Positions 1 through 7,712 of a stretch of 64,000 nt of DNA are shown in pieces. This DNA comes from an uncultured Ferrovibrio sp. (GTDB lineage Bacteria; Pseudomonadota; Alphaproteobacteria; Ferrovibrionales; Ferrovibrionaceae). How positions within the stretch are numbered: the first letter of the stretch is position 1; every line of letters begins with the position of its first letter. Location of the stretch: assembly GCF_937960835.1 (NCBI RefSeq), contig NZ_CALGPC010000008.1:16939-80938 (forward strand). The letters run 5' to 3'. Under the pieces are notes generated by a model. The model did not search any database. It was not told where the DNA came from and saw only the letters and a list, made by a program, of their open reading frames with translations. A program made the position numbers and the translations under genes.

Positions 1-1
1 C

Positions 2-280
2 ATGTGGCGAAATTATACGGATCCTGTTTACGGCAATCAGGTCCTGGAGAAGATGGTACGGCCGGAGAACCTCAGGTGTGGCTCAGAAACCATCTGTCAG
101 ATGCGAGGAGGCGCCTGCCCTGACTGCATTCTGCTTCCTGAAACCTCATGCTTAACTAGGAACGAGCTTTTATCTAGATCGGTCTTAACGGGGCGAGGGT
201 CGCCATCCTGGGACGATCAAATAACCCCGTTGAGTGAAGGTTTCTACGAAGTTTCAAGAAGGCTTGCCACAGCTTCATGA
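2..280 (+). CDS. drmB: DrmB-like DUF1998 protein, C-terminal fragment (partial at left edge)
   Basis: Only the last 92 residues are in the window; the frame is open to the left edge, so the true start lies outside. The visible part has a cysteine-rich zinc-binding tail (C26, C32, C39, C42, C50, with CPDC followed by LPETSC) and a final NELLSR..L stretch, which resembles the C-terminus of DUF1998/DrmB proteins of the DISARM phage-defence system. Its TGA overlaps the ATG of the next gene (ATGA, 277-280), so the two are translationally coupled. That the next gene is a PLD protein, as in drmB-drmC, supports the call. Assignment from such a short tail is an inference. Confidence 0.65.
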   Translation: MWRNYTDPVYGNQVLEKMVRPENLRCGSETICQMRGGACPDCILLPETSCLTRNELLSRSVLTGRGSPSWDDQITPLSEGFYEVSRRLATAS

Positions 281-1116
281 GTCACGTCTCGCAAGACCTC
301 GGGCGGCAGTTGGTAACAATACTCGAACAAGATTGTGCTACAGCCTCCGCTGTGGCCATATTTCTGCGTGCTAATGAGCGACAACGCTTCTATACAAACG
401 ATTTAATAGGCAAGAACGGAATTACTTCGTCAGAAATGGGGGCTGTTCATCGTTCGCTAGAGTGTTTCTGCGATTATGACTGGTGTCGTCAGGCTGGTGA
501 TTTTTGGATTTCACAAGGCGCGAGGATGCCCGGCTGGATTCCCCCCTTTCTGCTGGGAGCCGCAATTATGAGGCGGTATGGTAGGCCAGAGAGTGCGGTT
601 GAGGCAGTTGTCACTCTCCCGGCACAGCCAAGTAGAATCGAGCAAAGCCTCCCCATTCACGGGATCGCCTACGTTCGATTAATGGAAACCGACAATGCCT
701 TCTTGAGAATCGCTAGGAATGCGGTTCGCCGTCTAACGGTGATGTCGCCATTCTTGAACGAAGAGGGAAGTGAATGGATTCTCGGTTTATTTGAGGCTAC
801 AAAGGCGCCAGAGAAGTTGCTAATCGTGCGTCGACACCAAAAAGTTGCGCCGTTATTGGGGCATCACGCGGACAATTTTCGACGTCTTGGAGTGCGAGTA
901 GTCGACTATTTTATTGCTTTAGATGCGGGCTATGAAACTTTCCACTGCAAGGTGGTAATGGCCGACGAAGACTTGGCTTATGTTGGTAGCGCCAATCTTT
1001 TAGTCTACAGCCGGCGATCCATGGAGCTCGGCGTCTTAATTGAAGGGGCTGTGGTCAAACCAATCGCAAACCTACTGCACGCAGTAGAATCAATTTCCTC
1101 TGATGTCCGTATATAA
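277..1116 (+). CDS. drmC: DrmC-like phospholipase D-family protein
   Basis: This is a 279-residue protein with one C-terminal PLD phosphodiesterase motif: H223, K225 and D230 (HxKxxxxD) followed by GSAN at 237-240. The N-terminal half has no motif I recognise. One HKD motif per chain fits a PLD enzyme that would need to dimerise. DISARM loci encode drmC, a PLD protein, directly after drmB, and this gene overlaps the drmB-like tail by 4 nt. DrmC is often reported as dispensable for DISARM protection, so its exact role is uncertain. Base composition is clearly more AT-rich than the backbone to the right. Confidence 0.72.
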   Translation: MSHVSQDLGRQLVTILEQDCATASAVAIFLRANERQRFYTNDLIGKNGITSSEMGAVHRSLECFCDYDWCRQAGDFWISQGARMPGWIPPFLLGAAIMRRYGRPESAVEAVVTLPAQPSRIEQSLPIHGIAYVRLMETDNAFLRIARNAVRRLTVMSPFLNEEGSEWILGLFEATKAPEKLLIVRRHQKVAPLLGHHADNFRRLGVRVVDYFIALDAGYETFHCKVVMADEDLAYVGSANLLVYSRRSMELGVLIEGAVVKPIANLLHAVESISSDVRI

Positions 1117-2935
1117 AAATCAAAGAAAGGCGGAGGCTGTGCGAGCGGATGACCCATATAAGAAACTTTCGAGCGTTATTCGGCAGGCTCGACAAAATAT
1201 CTCCCAGAAGGTGATGCCTGGCGCGCTCTGTCTCAGGCTCATTAACGGCGATGGGCCAACACAGCTGCAGAGGTTGATCAATGGCTTGGCTCCCGAAGAT
1301 CGGGATCATGCAATTGCTAATATCTATACATTGCTGCTGGATCAGCGACGGCGCAGAGAGCTGGGAGCCTATTTCACCCCACCGCATCTAGTGAACCATC
1401 TTCTCTCCCGCCTTCAACAATTCGGTTTGGACATTAGAAAGCATCGTATTCATGATCCAGCAGCTGGTGGTGCAGCCTTCATAGTGCCAATAGCACGGCG
1501 CTTAGTAATTCACCTTAAGGCTGAAGGTTTTTCGGATGAGAATATTCTCTCTGATCTGCGCGGACGCTTATCGGGTATGGAGATCGACAGAGGTCTCGCT
1601 GTCGTTGCTAACGCCTTAGTGCGGCGGATGCTGAGGGGGGAGTTTGGTCTGAAGTTAGAGAGAGAGTTTTCTTTGATCTCTCAAGGTAACAGTCTCAAGA
1701 GCGAGGACGATGAAAAAGTCGATGCTATTATCGGAAACCCCCCATATGGGAAGGTTGGTGCAGAAGGTAATAAACAGTGGCGGGAAAAGTTTTCCGACAT
1801 TGCTGGCGGACAACTGAATTTATACTCCATGTTCGTTCGGCAAGGTCTGGATAGGCTGAAGCCAGGGGGGCTATTAGGTTTTATTGTTCCGATGTCTTTC
1901 ATCGGAGGGCCGGAGTTTTCTTTGTTCAGAAAAAGAATCACAGAGATGGCCGATGTTTTGGCCATTGATCTAATCGAGAAAAGAGTTGATGTGTTCCTTG
2001 ACGTTGTGCAAGACGCCACAATTGTCGTATTGCAGCGCAAATTTGATGCTCCAAAGAGCATTGTGCCAACGTGCGCTATGGTGCAAGCAGATGCATCGAT
2101 TAAGAATTTAGGAGTGCCGATAGTAACGAACGATGGAAAACCGTGGAGGTTGCCATCAACCGGGCTCTTGGAGGGCGGCTTCCGATTGAGTGACTACGGA
2201 TACACGGCGACGGTGGGACATCTTGTCGCCAATCGACAGTCCGATAGACTTCGGAAGAAGAAGAATAAGGGGGATTGGCCGTTAATTTGGGCTAAAGCTA
2301 TTACTTCCAACGGAAAATTTGATCACAAACGCGGTTTAGAACACACAGATAAAATCTGGGTCACTGCGCCCGAAAATGCCCCGTACATTATTAGGAAAGC
2401 TTGTGTGGTGCTGCAGCGCACCTCAAATCGTAAGCAGAAACGTCGTCTTAATGCAGCGGCTATTCCCAAATCATTTATTAAACGGCATGGCGGCGTGGTC
2501 GGGGAGAACCATGTAATCTTTCTCATAGCAGGGGAAAAACCACGTATCACCCCACAACGTTTGGCCATTTTGATGAATTCTGATTCTGTAAACCGGCGCT
2601 TCGAAAGTATGAGCGGGACTGTCAGCGTCTCCGCTAAACTTTTAGGTGAAATCGATTTGCCTGATCCGGCATTACTGGGGAATATGAACCGGAGTAATGC
2701 AGAGTATGTAATTGCAACCGCGTATGCTAAAAGTTTTTTCGGACAGCAAGTTAAGCAAAGTTCTTCTCCTAACGATATAACTGAGCCCACTATGCAAAAT
2801 AGAGGGGCGAAGGGAGAAGAAAGTCTTGGATCAGTCAAACGTTTATACAAAGCTGGACGAGAAACAGGTGGGGCTGGGTACATGCAGTCGAGCAAGCTCT
2901 ACGCTCTGTGCGGTACTTTTAATCAAATTCGGTAA
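1103..2935 (+). CDS. N6-adenine DNA methyltransferase of the DISARM-like locus
   Basis: This 610-residue protein overlaps drmC by 14 nt. It has the layout of an Eco57I/N6_Mtase-type enzyme: FTPP at 91-94, the SAM-binding motif I DPAAGGAAF at 118-126, and the catalytic NPPYGK at 212-217. The C-terminal half (about 350-540) would be the target-recognition part. No nuclease motif is visible, so it looks like a modification-only enzyme that protects host DNA. As I recall, class 1 DISARM places its adenine methylase before drmA and class 2 places a cytosine methylase after drmC; here an adenine-type enzyme sits in the class 2 position. It is in the same operon by overlap. Confidence 0.82.
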   Translation: MSVYKNQRKAEAVRADDPYKKLSSVIRQARQNISQKVMPGALCLRLINGDGPTQLQRLINGLAPEDRDHAIANIYTLLLDQRRRRELGAYFTPPHLVNHLLSRLQQFGLDIRKHRIHDPAAGGAAFIVPIARRLVIHLKAEGFSDENILSDLRGRLSGMEIDRGLAVVANALVRRMLRGEFGLKLEREFSLISQGNSLKSEDDEKVDAIIGNPPYGKVGAEGNKQWREKFSDIAGGQLNLYSMFVRQGLDRLKPGGLLGFIVPMSFIGGPEFSLFRKRITEMADVLAIDLIEKRVDVFLDVVQDATIVVLQRKFDAPKSIVPTCAMVQADASIKNLGVPIVTNDGKPWRLPSTGLLEGGFRLSDYGYTATVGHLVANRQSDRLRKKKNKGDWPLIWAKAITSNGKFDHKRGLEHTDKIWVTAPENAPYIIRKACVVLQRTSNRKQKRRLNAAAIPKSFIKRHGGVVGENHVIFLIAGEKPRITPQRLAILMNSDSVNRRFESMSGTVSVSAKLLGEIDLPDPALLGNMNRSNAEYVIATAYAKSFFGQQVKQSSSPNDITEPTMQNRGAKGEESLGSVKRLYKAGRETGGAGYMQSSKLYALCGTFNQIR

Positions 2936-2979
2936 TGATGATGCCTTATGAGAGGTATTCTTGACCTGAAGCATGCTTA

Positions 2980-3322
2980 TCAGATCTCCGACTCCGTCAT
3001 CCAAGATGGAATATCTTGCTTAGCACGCAGGATACGCCAAACATCAATATGGTCATCGCCTTCTATATAGAAGACAAGCCAAGGATGGCTCGGCAACGGC
3101 CAGCAGCGGAGATCAGGTAGGTTAAGCTCTCAGGTAGGTTAAGCTCGTGGATATACCGTGATGATCCAGAGCCGGCATATCTCCGATATGGCCGTATGCC
3201 TGCTCTAGATCATCAATACAACTGAGCGCAGCCGGGTAGCCACCTTCGCCTAAGTAAAAGGCTATCGCATTGTTGATATCCCGGTTGGCCTGCTCACGTG
3301 GAATGACAGGCTTCATCCTCAT
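2980..3322 (-). pseudogene. parE: parE-like toxin gene, frameshifted twice
   Basis: The first frame starts at 3322 (MRMKPVIPREQAN...) and matches RelE/ParE toxins up to the IGDMPAL segment, then ends early. One base appears to be missing there: the next frame continues the family pattern as GSSRYIHELNLP. A 17-nt tandem duplication then shifts the frame again, after which a third frame restores the rest of a ParE (PLPSHPWLVFYIEGDDHIDVW ... DIPSW) down to a TGA at 2980-2982. All pieces of a full-length toxin are therefore present but cannot be translated together. Its ATG overlaps the stop of a parD remnant. Confidence 0.8.
3114..3145. repeat. 17-nt tandem duplication inside parE
   Basis: The 15-mer caggtaggttaagct occurs at 3114-3128 and again at 3131-3145, giving a period of 17 nt. 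Because 17 is not a multiple of 3, the duplication shifts the parE frame. Confidence 0.9.
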
Positions 3323-3473
3323 AGTTTTTGGACGCGCTGGGCAGTTTCGCGGACACGTTGCCGCAGATTGTCGAAGTAGTCTGGCCCAGTTCCTGTAGTC
3401 CGCGCCGAAGTAGCACCGGCCAGTAGAGCCCTCTCAGCCGCATCTGGTCCTGGTCCCTGCGGATTAGTTCCCG
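3319..3473 (-). pseudogene. parD: parD-like antitoxin remnant (C-terminal half only)
   Basis: Read from 3473, the minus strand encodes RELIRRDQDQMRLRGL, a typical ParD-family segment. A second frame then gives LLAGATSA and ends DYFDNLRQRVRET...VQKL with a TGA at 3319-3321. That stop overlaps the parE ATG as ATGA, the usual antitoxin-toxin coupling. The DNA-binding N-terminal half is missing and one frameshift lies in the middle. The sequence directly upstream is integrase coding, so a deletion seems to have removed the end of the integrase and the start of parD. Confidence 0.7.
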
Positions 3474-3744
3474 CGGCCGGTAATGCCGGCTCGTTTGTAG
3501 AGCCGGACCCAGGCTAGCCGCAGGGCATTTTCCGCGACCGGGAAGACAGGTTGCTCGGCGCTGATGGAGAGTGGCTCCCCGCTCCTACACCCCGTCCATT
3601 CAAGCAAGAGCCGGCGGCCCTGAGGCGTCAGCGGGGATGATCCTGGGATGCCCATTCTTCGTCACCGGGAAGCGGGTGGTATTGCGCTCCCGGTTCACGT
3701 CACCCCATCGCATGGCCAGCAGTTCACCCTGCCGCACGGCGGTT
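3474..3744 (-). pseudogene. Tyrosine integrase remnant, catalytic-domain part (left of IS66)
   Basis: On the minus strand next to the IS66 insertion the frame reads TAVRQGELLAMRWGDVN, the region of the first catalytic arginine of phage-type tyrosine recombinases. It continues through TTRFPVTKNGHPRIIP. A frameshift follows and another frame carries LTPQGRRLLLEW ... RLAWVRLYKRAGITG. The protein stops there, before the expected HxLRH and catalytic tyrosine segments, where parD sequence begins. This is the downstream half of the gene that starts at 6767. It cannot make an active recombinase. Confidence 0.82.
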
Positions 3745-3769
3745 GTAAGCGCTCGGTGACGACGCCTTG
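3745..3769. repeat. IS66 left terminal inverted repeat
   Basis: This 25-nt terminal repeat begins gtaagcgctcggtga. It matches the reverse complement of 6156-6180 at 24 of 25 positions. The 8 bases to its left (3737-3744, cggcggtt) are the first copy of the target duplication. Confidence 0.95.
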
Positions 3770-3834
3770 CGGTTTGCAGGGGTTAATCGGTTAGTTCTGT
3801 AAGTAGTGCTGGTCGTACTACTGGGAGCAAGCCG

Positions 3835-4209
3835 ATGAGTGAGGTCATCAGGGTGGAGCGGCGGCGACGCTGGAGTGCTGCCGACAAGCTTCGGATCGTT
3901 GCGGAGAGTCGGCAGCCCGGGTCGAGCGTTGCGGCCGTTGCGCAACGCTATGGCCTGCATCACAGCCAGCTGTTTTCCTGGCGCAAGGCCGCTCGTGATG
4001 GATGTTTCAGTACCGAGGCGCCGGGTTTTGCATCGGTCGTCGTGCAGGATGCGCCCGGGCAGCTTGCTGCCGATCACCGGGCGCTGACGGACGGCAAGGA
4101 CTGCACCGGGCAGATCGAGATCCGGCTGGAGCGCGGCCATATCACGGTGAGCGGTCGTGCCGATCCGGTGAGCTTGCGCTGTGTGCTTGAGGCGCTGTCG
4201 GCGCGATGA
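3835..4209 (+). CDS. tnpA: IS66 accessory protein TnpA
   Basis: This 124-residue protein is the size of IS66 Orf1. Its N-terminus is a basic helix-turn-helix (RRRRWSAADKLRIV, then a YGLHHSQLFSWRK recognition segment) like the IS3/IS66 Orf1 DNA-binding domain. The C-terminal half carries the IEIRL.RG.I.V pattern seen in IS66 TnpA. It overlaps tnpB by 4 nt (ATGA at 4206-4209), so the two are coupled. IS66 TnpA is required for transposition but its exact role is unclear. Confidence 0.9.
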   Translation: MSEVIRVERRRRWSAADKLRIVAESRQPGSSVAAVAQRYGLHHSQLFSWRKAARDGCFSTEAPGFASVVVQDAPGQLAADHRALTDGKDCTGQIEIRLERGHITVSGRADPVSLRCVLEALSAR

Positions 4210-4553
4210 TAGCGCCTCCACAGGGCGCGCGGATCTGGCTGGCCCTGGGCCATACCGACATGCGCAAGGGCTTCGATGGTCTGGCCATGCTGGCCCAGGA
4301 GCTGCTTGAGCTTGATCCATTCGCAGGACATCTGGTGGTCTATCGTGGCCGGCGCGGCGATCGCATCAAGGTGCTGTGGTATGACGGTCAGGGCTTATGC
4401 CTGTTCGCCAAGCGGCTGGAGCGCGGCCGCTTCGTGTGGCCGGCGGCAAGCCAGGGCAAGGTGATGCTTTCGCCGGCCCAGCTCAGCATGCTGCTGGAGG
4501 GGATCGACTGGCGGATGCCGGAGCGGACATGGCGGCCAGGCAGGGCTGGATGA
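4206..4553 (+). CDS. tnpB: IS66 accessory protein TnpB (IS66 Orf2-like)
   Basis: This 115-residue protein shows the IS66 Orf2 family signature: the HTDMRKGFDGLA segment near the start, VYRGRRGDRIKVLWYDGQGLCLFAKRL-type core residues, then WP and a LLEGIDWR end. Its length is normal for the family. The start ATG overlaps the tnpA stop. The function of TnpB in IS66 is not firmly known; it is required together with TnpA and TnpC in studied members. Confidence 0.93.
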   Translation: MIAPPQGARIWLALGHTDMRKGFDGLAMLAQELLELDPFAGHLVVYRGRRGDRIKVLWYDGQGLCLFAKRLERGRFVWPAASQGKVMLSPAQLSMLLEGIDWRMPERTWRPGRAG

Positions 4554-4621
4554 GTGCGGCTTTTTGACTCAGTGGGCGTGATTTTCCCCGCATTCCATGC
4601 GGGTTTTGCTAGACTCATGGC

Positions 4622-6154
4622 ATGTCGTTCGACCCGGCCAGCCTGCCCGACGATATCGCCGCCCTGAAGCAGATCATCCAGGGCCTGCAGCAGACCCTGA
4701 CCTTTGCAAATACCCGGATCGCCAAGCTCGAAGCGCAGATCCACAAGCTCAGGCGCCTGCAGTTCGGGCGATCGTCGGAGAAGCGCGCCGCCGAGCTCGA
4801 GCAGCTGCAGCTCGCCCTGGAAGAGGCCGAGGCTGAGCGGGCCATGCTGGTGGCAGCCATGCCGCCGCTGGTGCGCGATATCATCGAGGCCAAGCCAGCC
4901 CGGCGGCCCCTGCCGGAGCATCTGCCGCGCGAGGAGGTCCATCACGAGGCGCCCTGCGCCTGCCCGGCCTGCGGCGGGGATCTGCGCCCGATCGGCACAG
5001 CCGTGACCGAGACGCTGGAGTATGTGCCGGGGCAGTTCAAGGTGATCCGCCACAGCCGGGACAAGCTCTCCTGCCGGGCCTGCGACACGGTGGTCGAAGC
5101 ACCGGTTCCAGATCACGCGATCTCGCGCGGCCGCGCCGGTGCTGCCCTTTTGTCCCATCTGCTGGTCTCCAAATACGCCGACCACCTGCCGCTCTACCGC
5201 CAGGCCGAGATCTACGCGCGCGCCGGCGTGGAGCTGGAGACCTCCACGCTCAGCGGCTGGGTCGGCGCCAGCGAGGAAGCCCTGCGGCCGCTCACCGAGG
5301 CGCTCAAGGCCGAGGTCATGGCCAGCGAGACGCTGCATGGCGATGACACCACCGTACCCGTACTCTCGCCGGGTCTTGGCCGCACCCGGACCGGCCGGCT
5401 CTGGGTCTATGTCCGCGACGAGCGGCCTCATGGCGGCGCCCGGCCGCCCGCGGCGATCTACTTCTACTCGCCAGACCGCAAGGCCGAGCGGCCGATGAGC
5501 CATCTCGCCAGCTTTGCCGGCATCCTGCATGCCGACGGCTATACCGGCTATAATGGGCTGTTCAGGGCTGAGCGCATCATGGAAGCTGCCTGCTGGGCCC
5601 ATGCCCGGCGCTATTTCTTCGATGAGCATGCCCAAACCGGGTCCGCCATTGCCAAAGCGGCGCTGGACCGCATCGCGCAGCTCTACGCGATTGAAGCCCA
5701 GATCCGCGGCCAGCCGCCCGATGAGCGAAGGCGGATCAGGCAAAGCAGCAGCCGTCCCATTCTGGAGGATTTCGCCGCGTGGTCAGAAGCGACCCTGACT
5801 ACCCTGTCCAGCAAATCCGATCTGGCCGGTGCCTTCCGTTACGTCCGCAACCGATGGGCGGCGCTGACCCGCTACATCGACGATGGCCGCATCGAGATCG
5901 ATAACAATGCAGCTGAACGCGCCCTGCGCGGCGTCGTTCTGGGCCGCAAGAATTATCTCTTTGCCGGTTCAGATCGTGGTGGCGAGCGCGCCGCCGCCAT
6001 CTACAGCCTGATCGAAACCGCCAAACTCAACGGCGTCGATCCACAAGCCTGGCTGACCGACGTGCTCAGCCGCATCGCCAGCCATCCCGCCAAACGCATC
6101 GCCGACCTTCTGCCCTGGAACTGGCATCCCGCCGAGCAGAAGGTCGCCGCCTGA
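4622..6154 (+). CDS. tnpC: IS66 transposase TnpC
   Basis: This is a 510-residue transposase of normal length. The N-terminus (about 10-65) is a leucine-zipper-like coiled coil. A zinc-finger region with CACPACGGD and later CRACD follows. The DDE catalytic core is visible as LHGDDTTVPV, HADGYTGYNG and NNAAERALRG. No stop codon or frameshift interrupts it. It begins 68 nt after tnpB, the usual order, and ends one base before the right inverted repeat. It lies in the same direction as the other IS66 genes and opposite to the integrase it disrupts. Confidence 0.95.
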   Translation: MSFDPASLPDDIAALKQIIQGLQQTLTFANTRIAKLEAQIHKLRRLQFGRSSEKRAAELEQLQLALEEAEAERAMLVAAMPPLVRDIIEAKPARRPLPEHLPREEVHHEAPCACPACGGDLRPIGTAVTETLEYVPGQFKVIRHSRDKLSCRACDTVVEAPVPDHAISRGRAGAALLSHLLVSKYADHLPLYRQAEIYARAGVELETSTLSGWVGASEEALRPLTEALKAEVMASETLHGDDTTVPVLSPGLGRTRTGRLWVYVRDERPHGGARPPAAIYFYSPDRKAERPMSHLASFAGILHADGYTGYNGLFRAERIMEAACWAHARRYFFDEHAQTGSAIAKAALDRIAQLYAIEAQIRGQPPDERRRIRQSSSRPILEDFAAWSEATLTTLSSKSDLAGAFRYVRNRWAALTRYIDDGRIEIDNNAAERALRGVVLGRKNYLFAGSDRGGERAAAIYSLIETAKLNGVDPQAWLTDVLSRIASHPAKRIADLLPWNWHPAEQKVAA

Positions 6155-6155
6155 T

Positions 6156-6180
6156 CAAGGCGTCCTCACCGAGCGCTTAC
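6156..6180. repeat. IS66 right terminal inverted repeat
   Basis: This 25-nt repeat pairs with 3745-3769 with a single mismatch (position 15 of the repeat). It is followed at 6181-6188 by the second copy of the 8-bp target duplication, cggcggtt. Confidence 0.95.
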
Positions 6181-6767
6181 CGGCGGTTTCCAGCGCCGTC
6201 AGGATCAGTGGCGCCCAGATAGGGCGTCCGGGCGGAGCATGCATCCGGAAGCCGGTCCAGTTCGCCAGTGCCCTGCCGCCGTTCCCGTGGGGCACCATAG
6301 CTAGGTTGGCGAAACTGCTTCACAGGGTTCGCCGGGATTGGCAGGCCCCAGTCCCGGCGCGCAACCTCATACGCATACTGACGATAACGAGCATGCGGGA
6401 AACGGTACTCGGCACCGCTTCAGCCAGCCTCTCGTCACGGTAAGCCGCAAAATCCTCGGGCCGGATAGCTGCCAGCGACTTGCCGGCAACACTGTGCCGG
6501 AGAAAGCCATTGATCCAGCGCTGCTCCATCTCGCGGAGCGCTTCCGGCTACTCACCTCGTTCCGATACCGGACAGAAGGTCCCGCAACGTCGTTCCCTTT
6601 AGCGCACTCGTGGAAACCGGCAGTTCACCCCGATCCAGCGCGACTTCCTGCTGCCTTGCCCAAGTTTCGGCGTCTCGTTTTGTGGTGAAACTGCGGGCTG
6701 ACTGGCCATAGCCCTTACGCCGCACGATCGCCTGCCACTTGTCTCCGCGCTGCCGAACAACCGCCAT
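6181..6767 (-). pseudogene. Tyrosine integrase remnant, N-terminal part (right of IS66)
   Basis: The gene starts at 6767 (MAVVRQRGDKWQAIV..), the arm-type/AP2-like start of an island integrase. It runs through FTTKRDAETWARQQE to LRDLLS, where the frame breaks. Further pieces in other frames give the core-binding domain (EQRWINGFLRH, AIRPEDFAAYRDERLAE) and then YAYEVARRDWGLPIP. At least three frame changes lie in this half alone, so the gene was already decaying apart from the IS66 insertion. It starts 100 nt from the 3' end of tRNA-Thr, the usual place for an integrase of a tRNA-targeting island. Confidence 0.85.
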
Positions 6768-6866
6768 CCCGCATCTCCGAGTGACGCAGGAGTGACAAGG
6801 GATGGATGGACGGGAGAGCTTCGCTCGACCAGAGCAGCTAAACGCTTGTTATCGCTGTCCGGAGAA

Positions 6867-6941
6867 TGGTGCCGGCGGAGGGATTTGAACCCCCGACCTC
6901 GACTTTACGAAAGTCTTGCTCTACCGCTGAGCTACGCCGGC
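6867..6941 (-). tRNA. tRNA-Thr, anticodon CGU
   Basis: On the minus strand the sequence runs from 6941 with acceptor stem GCCGGCG pairing with CGCCGGC. It has a D arm (GCTC..GAGC), an anticodon loop TTCGTAA (anticodon CGT, codon ACG, Thr), a T loop TTCAAAT with stem GGGGG/CCCTC, discriminator A and an encoded CCA at 6867-6869. Its 3' end faces the island at lower coordinates, which makes it the probable integration target. Confidence 0.95.
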
Positions 6942-7062
6942 AACGGCGGAAAACCGCGCCCCCGCCTTGACTTGACCAGGGCGAAGGGCGCGCGGAAAAT
7001 ACGGTCCGCAGGGCCGGTTGGCAAGCCGCAACTCGGGAAAATCAGGGAGGTTAATCAGTCAT

Positions 7063-7695
7063 ATGCCGGCGGCATACACCTTCTACGGCAATTTCCTCTC
7101 TTCCCATTGCTACAAGGTCGGGCTGATGCTGGCCTTATGCGGCGAGAAATTCGACTACCGACATGTCGACTTGGCCAAAAAGCAGCAGAAATCTCCCGAA
7201 TTTCTGGCGATCAACCGCTTCGGCCAAGTGCCGGCGATGGTCCATAACGGCTTCAACCTCTGCCAGTCGGACACCATCTTGCAATATCTGGCCGAGCAGA
7301 CCGGCAAGTTCGGCGGCGCCACTCCGGAAGAGCGCCAGCGCATCCGCGAATGGCTGGCCTGGGAGGCCGACCGGCTGGAGCCCGGGGTTGGCCGCACCCG
7401 GCTGTATGAGCGCTTCGCCAAGCCCGATGCAGCGGTGATCGACTACATGCGCGATGCGGCCGAGGCCGGGCTGGACCAGCTCAACGATCTTTTGGAGGGC
7501 AGGCGCTTCCTGGTCGGCGACCGGCCGACGATTGCCGATATCGGCGTGTTCGGCGCCATCGCACATATGGCGGAAGGCAAGCTCGACCGGAACAACTGGC
7601 CGAATATCAGCGCCTGGTGGGACCGCATCGTCGCCCTGCCCGGCTTCCAATGGCCTTACGATTTGCTGCCCAAGACAGACAGGGACGCGGATTAG
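7063..7695 (+). CDS. Glutathione S-transferase family protein
   Basis: This 210-residue protein has a thioredoxin-like N-terminal domain (YTFYGNFLSSHCYKV, then FGQVPAMV with the cis-proline, and LCQSDTILQYL for glutathione binding). An all-helical C-terminal domain ends with RFLVGDRPTIADIGVFG, the usual GST N-capping region. It would conjugate or reduce substrates with glutathione in the cytoplasm; the substrate cannot be told. The start at 7063 is chosen because AGGGAGG lies about 14 nt upstream; a longer frame from 7018 adds 15 unlikely residues. It converges with hemY. Confidence 0.88.
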   Translation: MPAAYTFYGNFLSSHCYKVGLMLALCGEKFDYRHVDLAKKQQKSPEFLAINRFGQVPAMVHNGFNLCQSDTILQYLAEQTGKFGGATPEERQRIREWLAWEADRLEPGVGRTRLYERFAKPDAAVIDYMRDAAEAGLDQLNDLLEGRRFLVGDRPTIADIGVFGAIAHMAEGKLDRNNWPNISAWWDRIVALPGFQWPYDLLPKTDRDAD

Positions 7696-7712
7696 CCGTC
7701 CCGTAGCCGGGT

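Larger units (their letters stand above)
3745..6180 (+). mobile_element. IS66-family insertion sequence, complete, inserted in the integrase
   Basis: The element is 2,436 bp long and carries the three genes usual for IS66 (tnpA, tnpB, tnpC), all intact. The terminal inverted repeats are 25 nt with one mismatch. It is flanked by a perfect 8-bp direct repeat, CGGCGGTT, at 3737-3744 and 6181-6188, the target-site length known for IS66. Removing the element and one repeat copy restores the local reading frame of the integrase (LTALETAVRQGELLAM), which proves the insertion point. The perfect ends and intact genes suggest a fairly recent insertion. Confidence 0.96.

Noticed and set aside
1055..1387. 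110-residue minus-strand frame over the drmC/methylase junction
   Set aside because: It opposes two overlapping, motif-bearing genes and has no features.
4388..5743. A 451-residue minus-strand frame across IS66 tnpB and tnpC
   Set aside because: Antisense of two clear IS66 genes; composition of a shadow frame.
6792..7247. A 151-residue plus-strand frame beginning before the tRNA-Thr gene
   Set aside because: It reads through the tRNA in antisense; the CRRRDLNPRPRL-type segment is a well-known artefact of translated tRNA.
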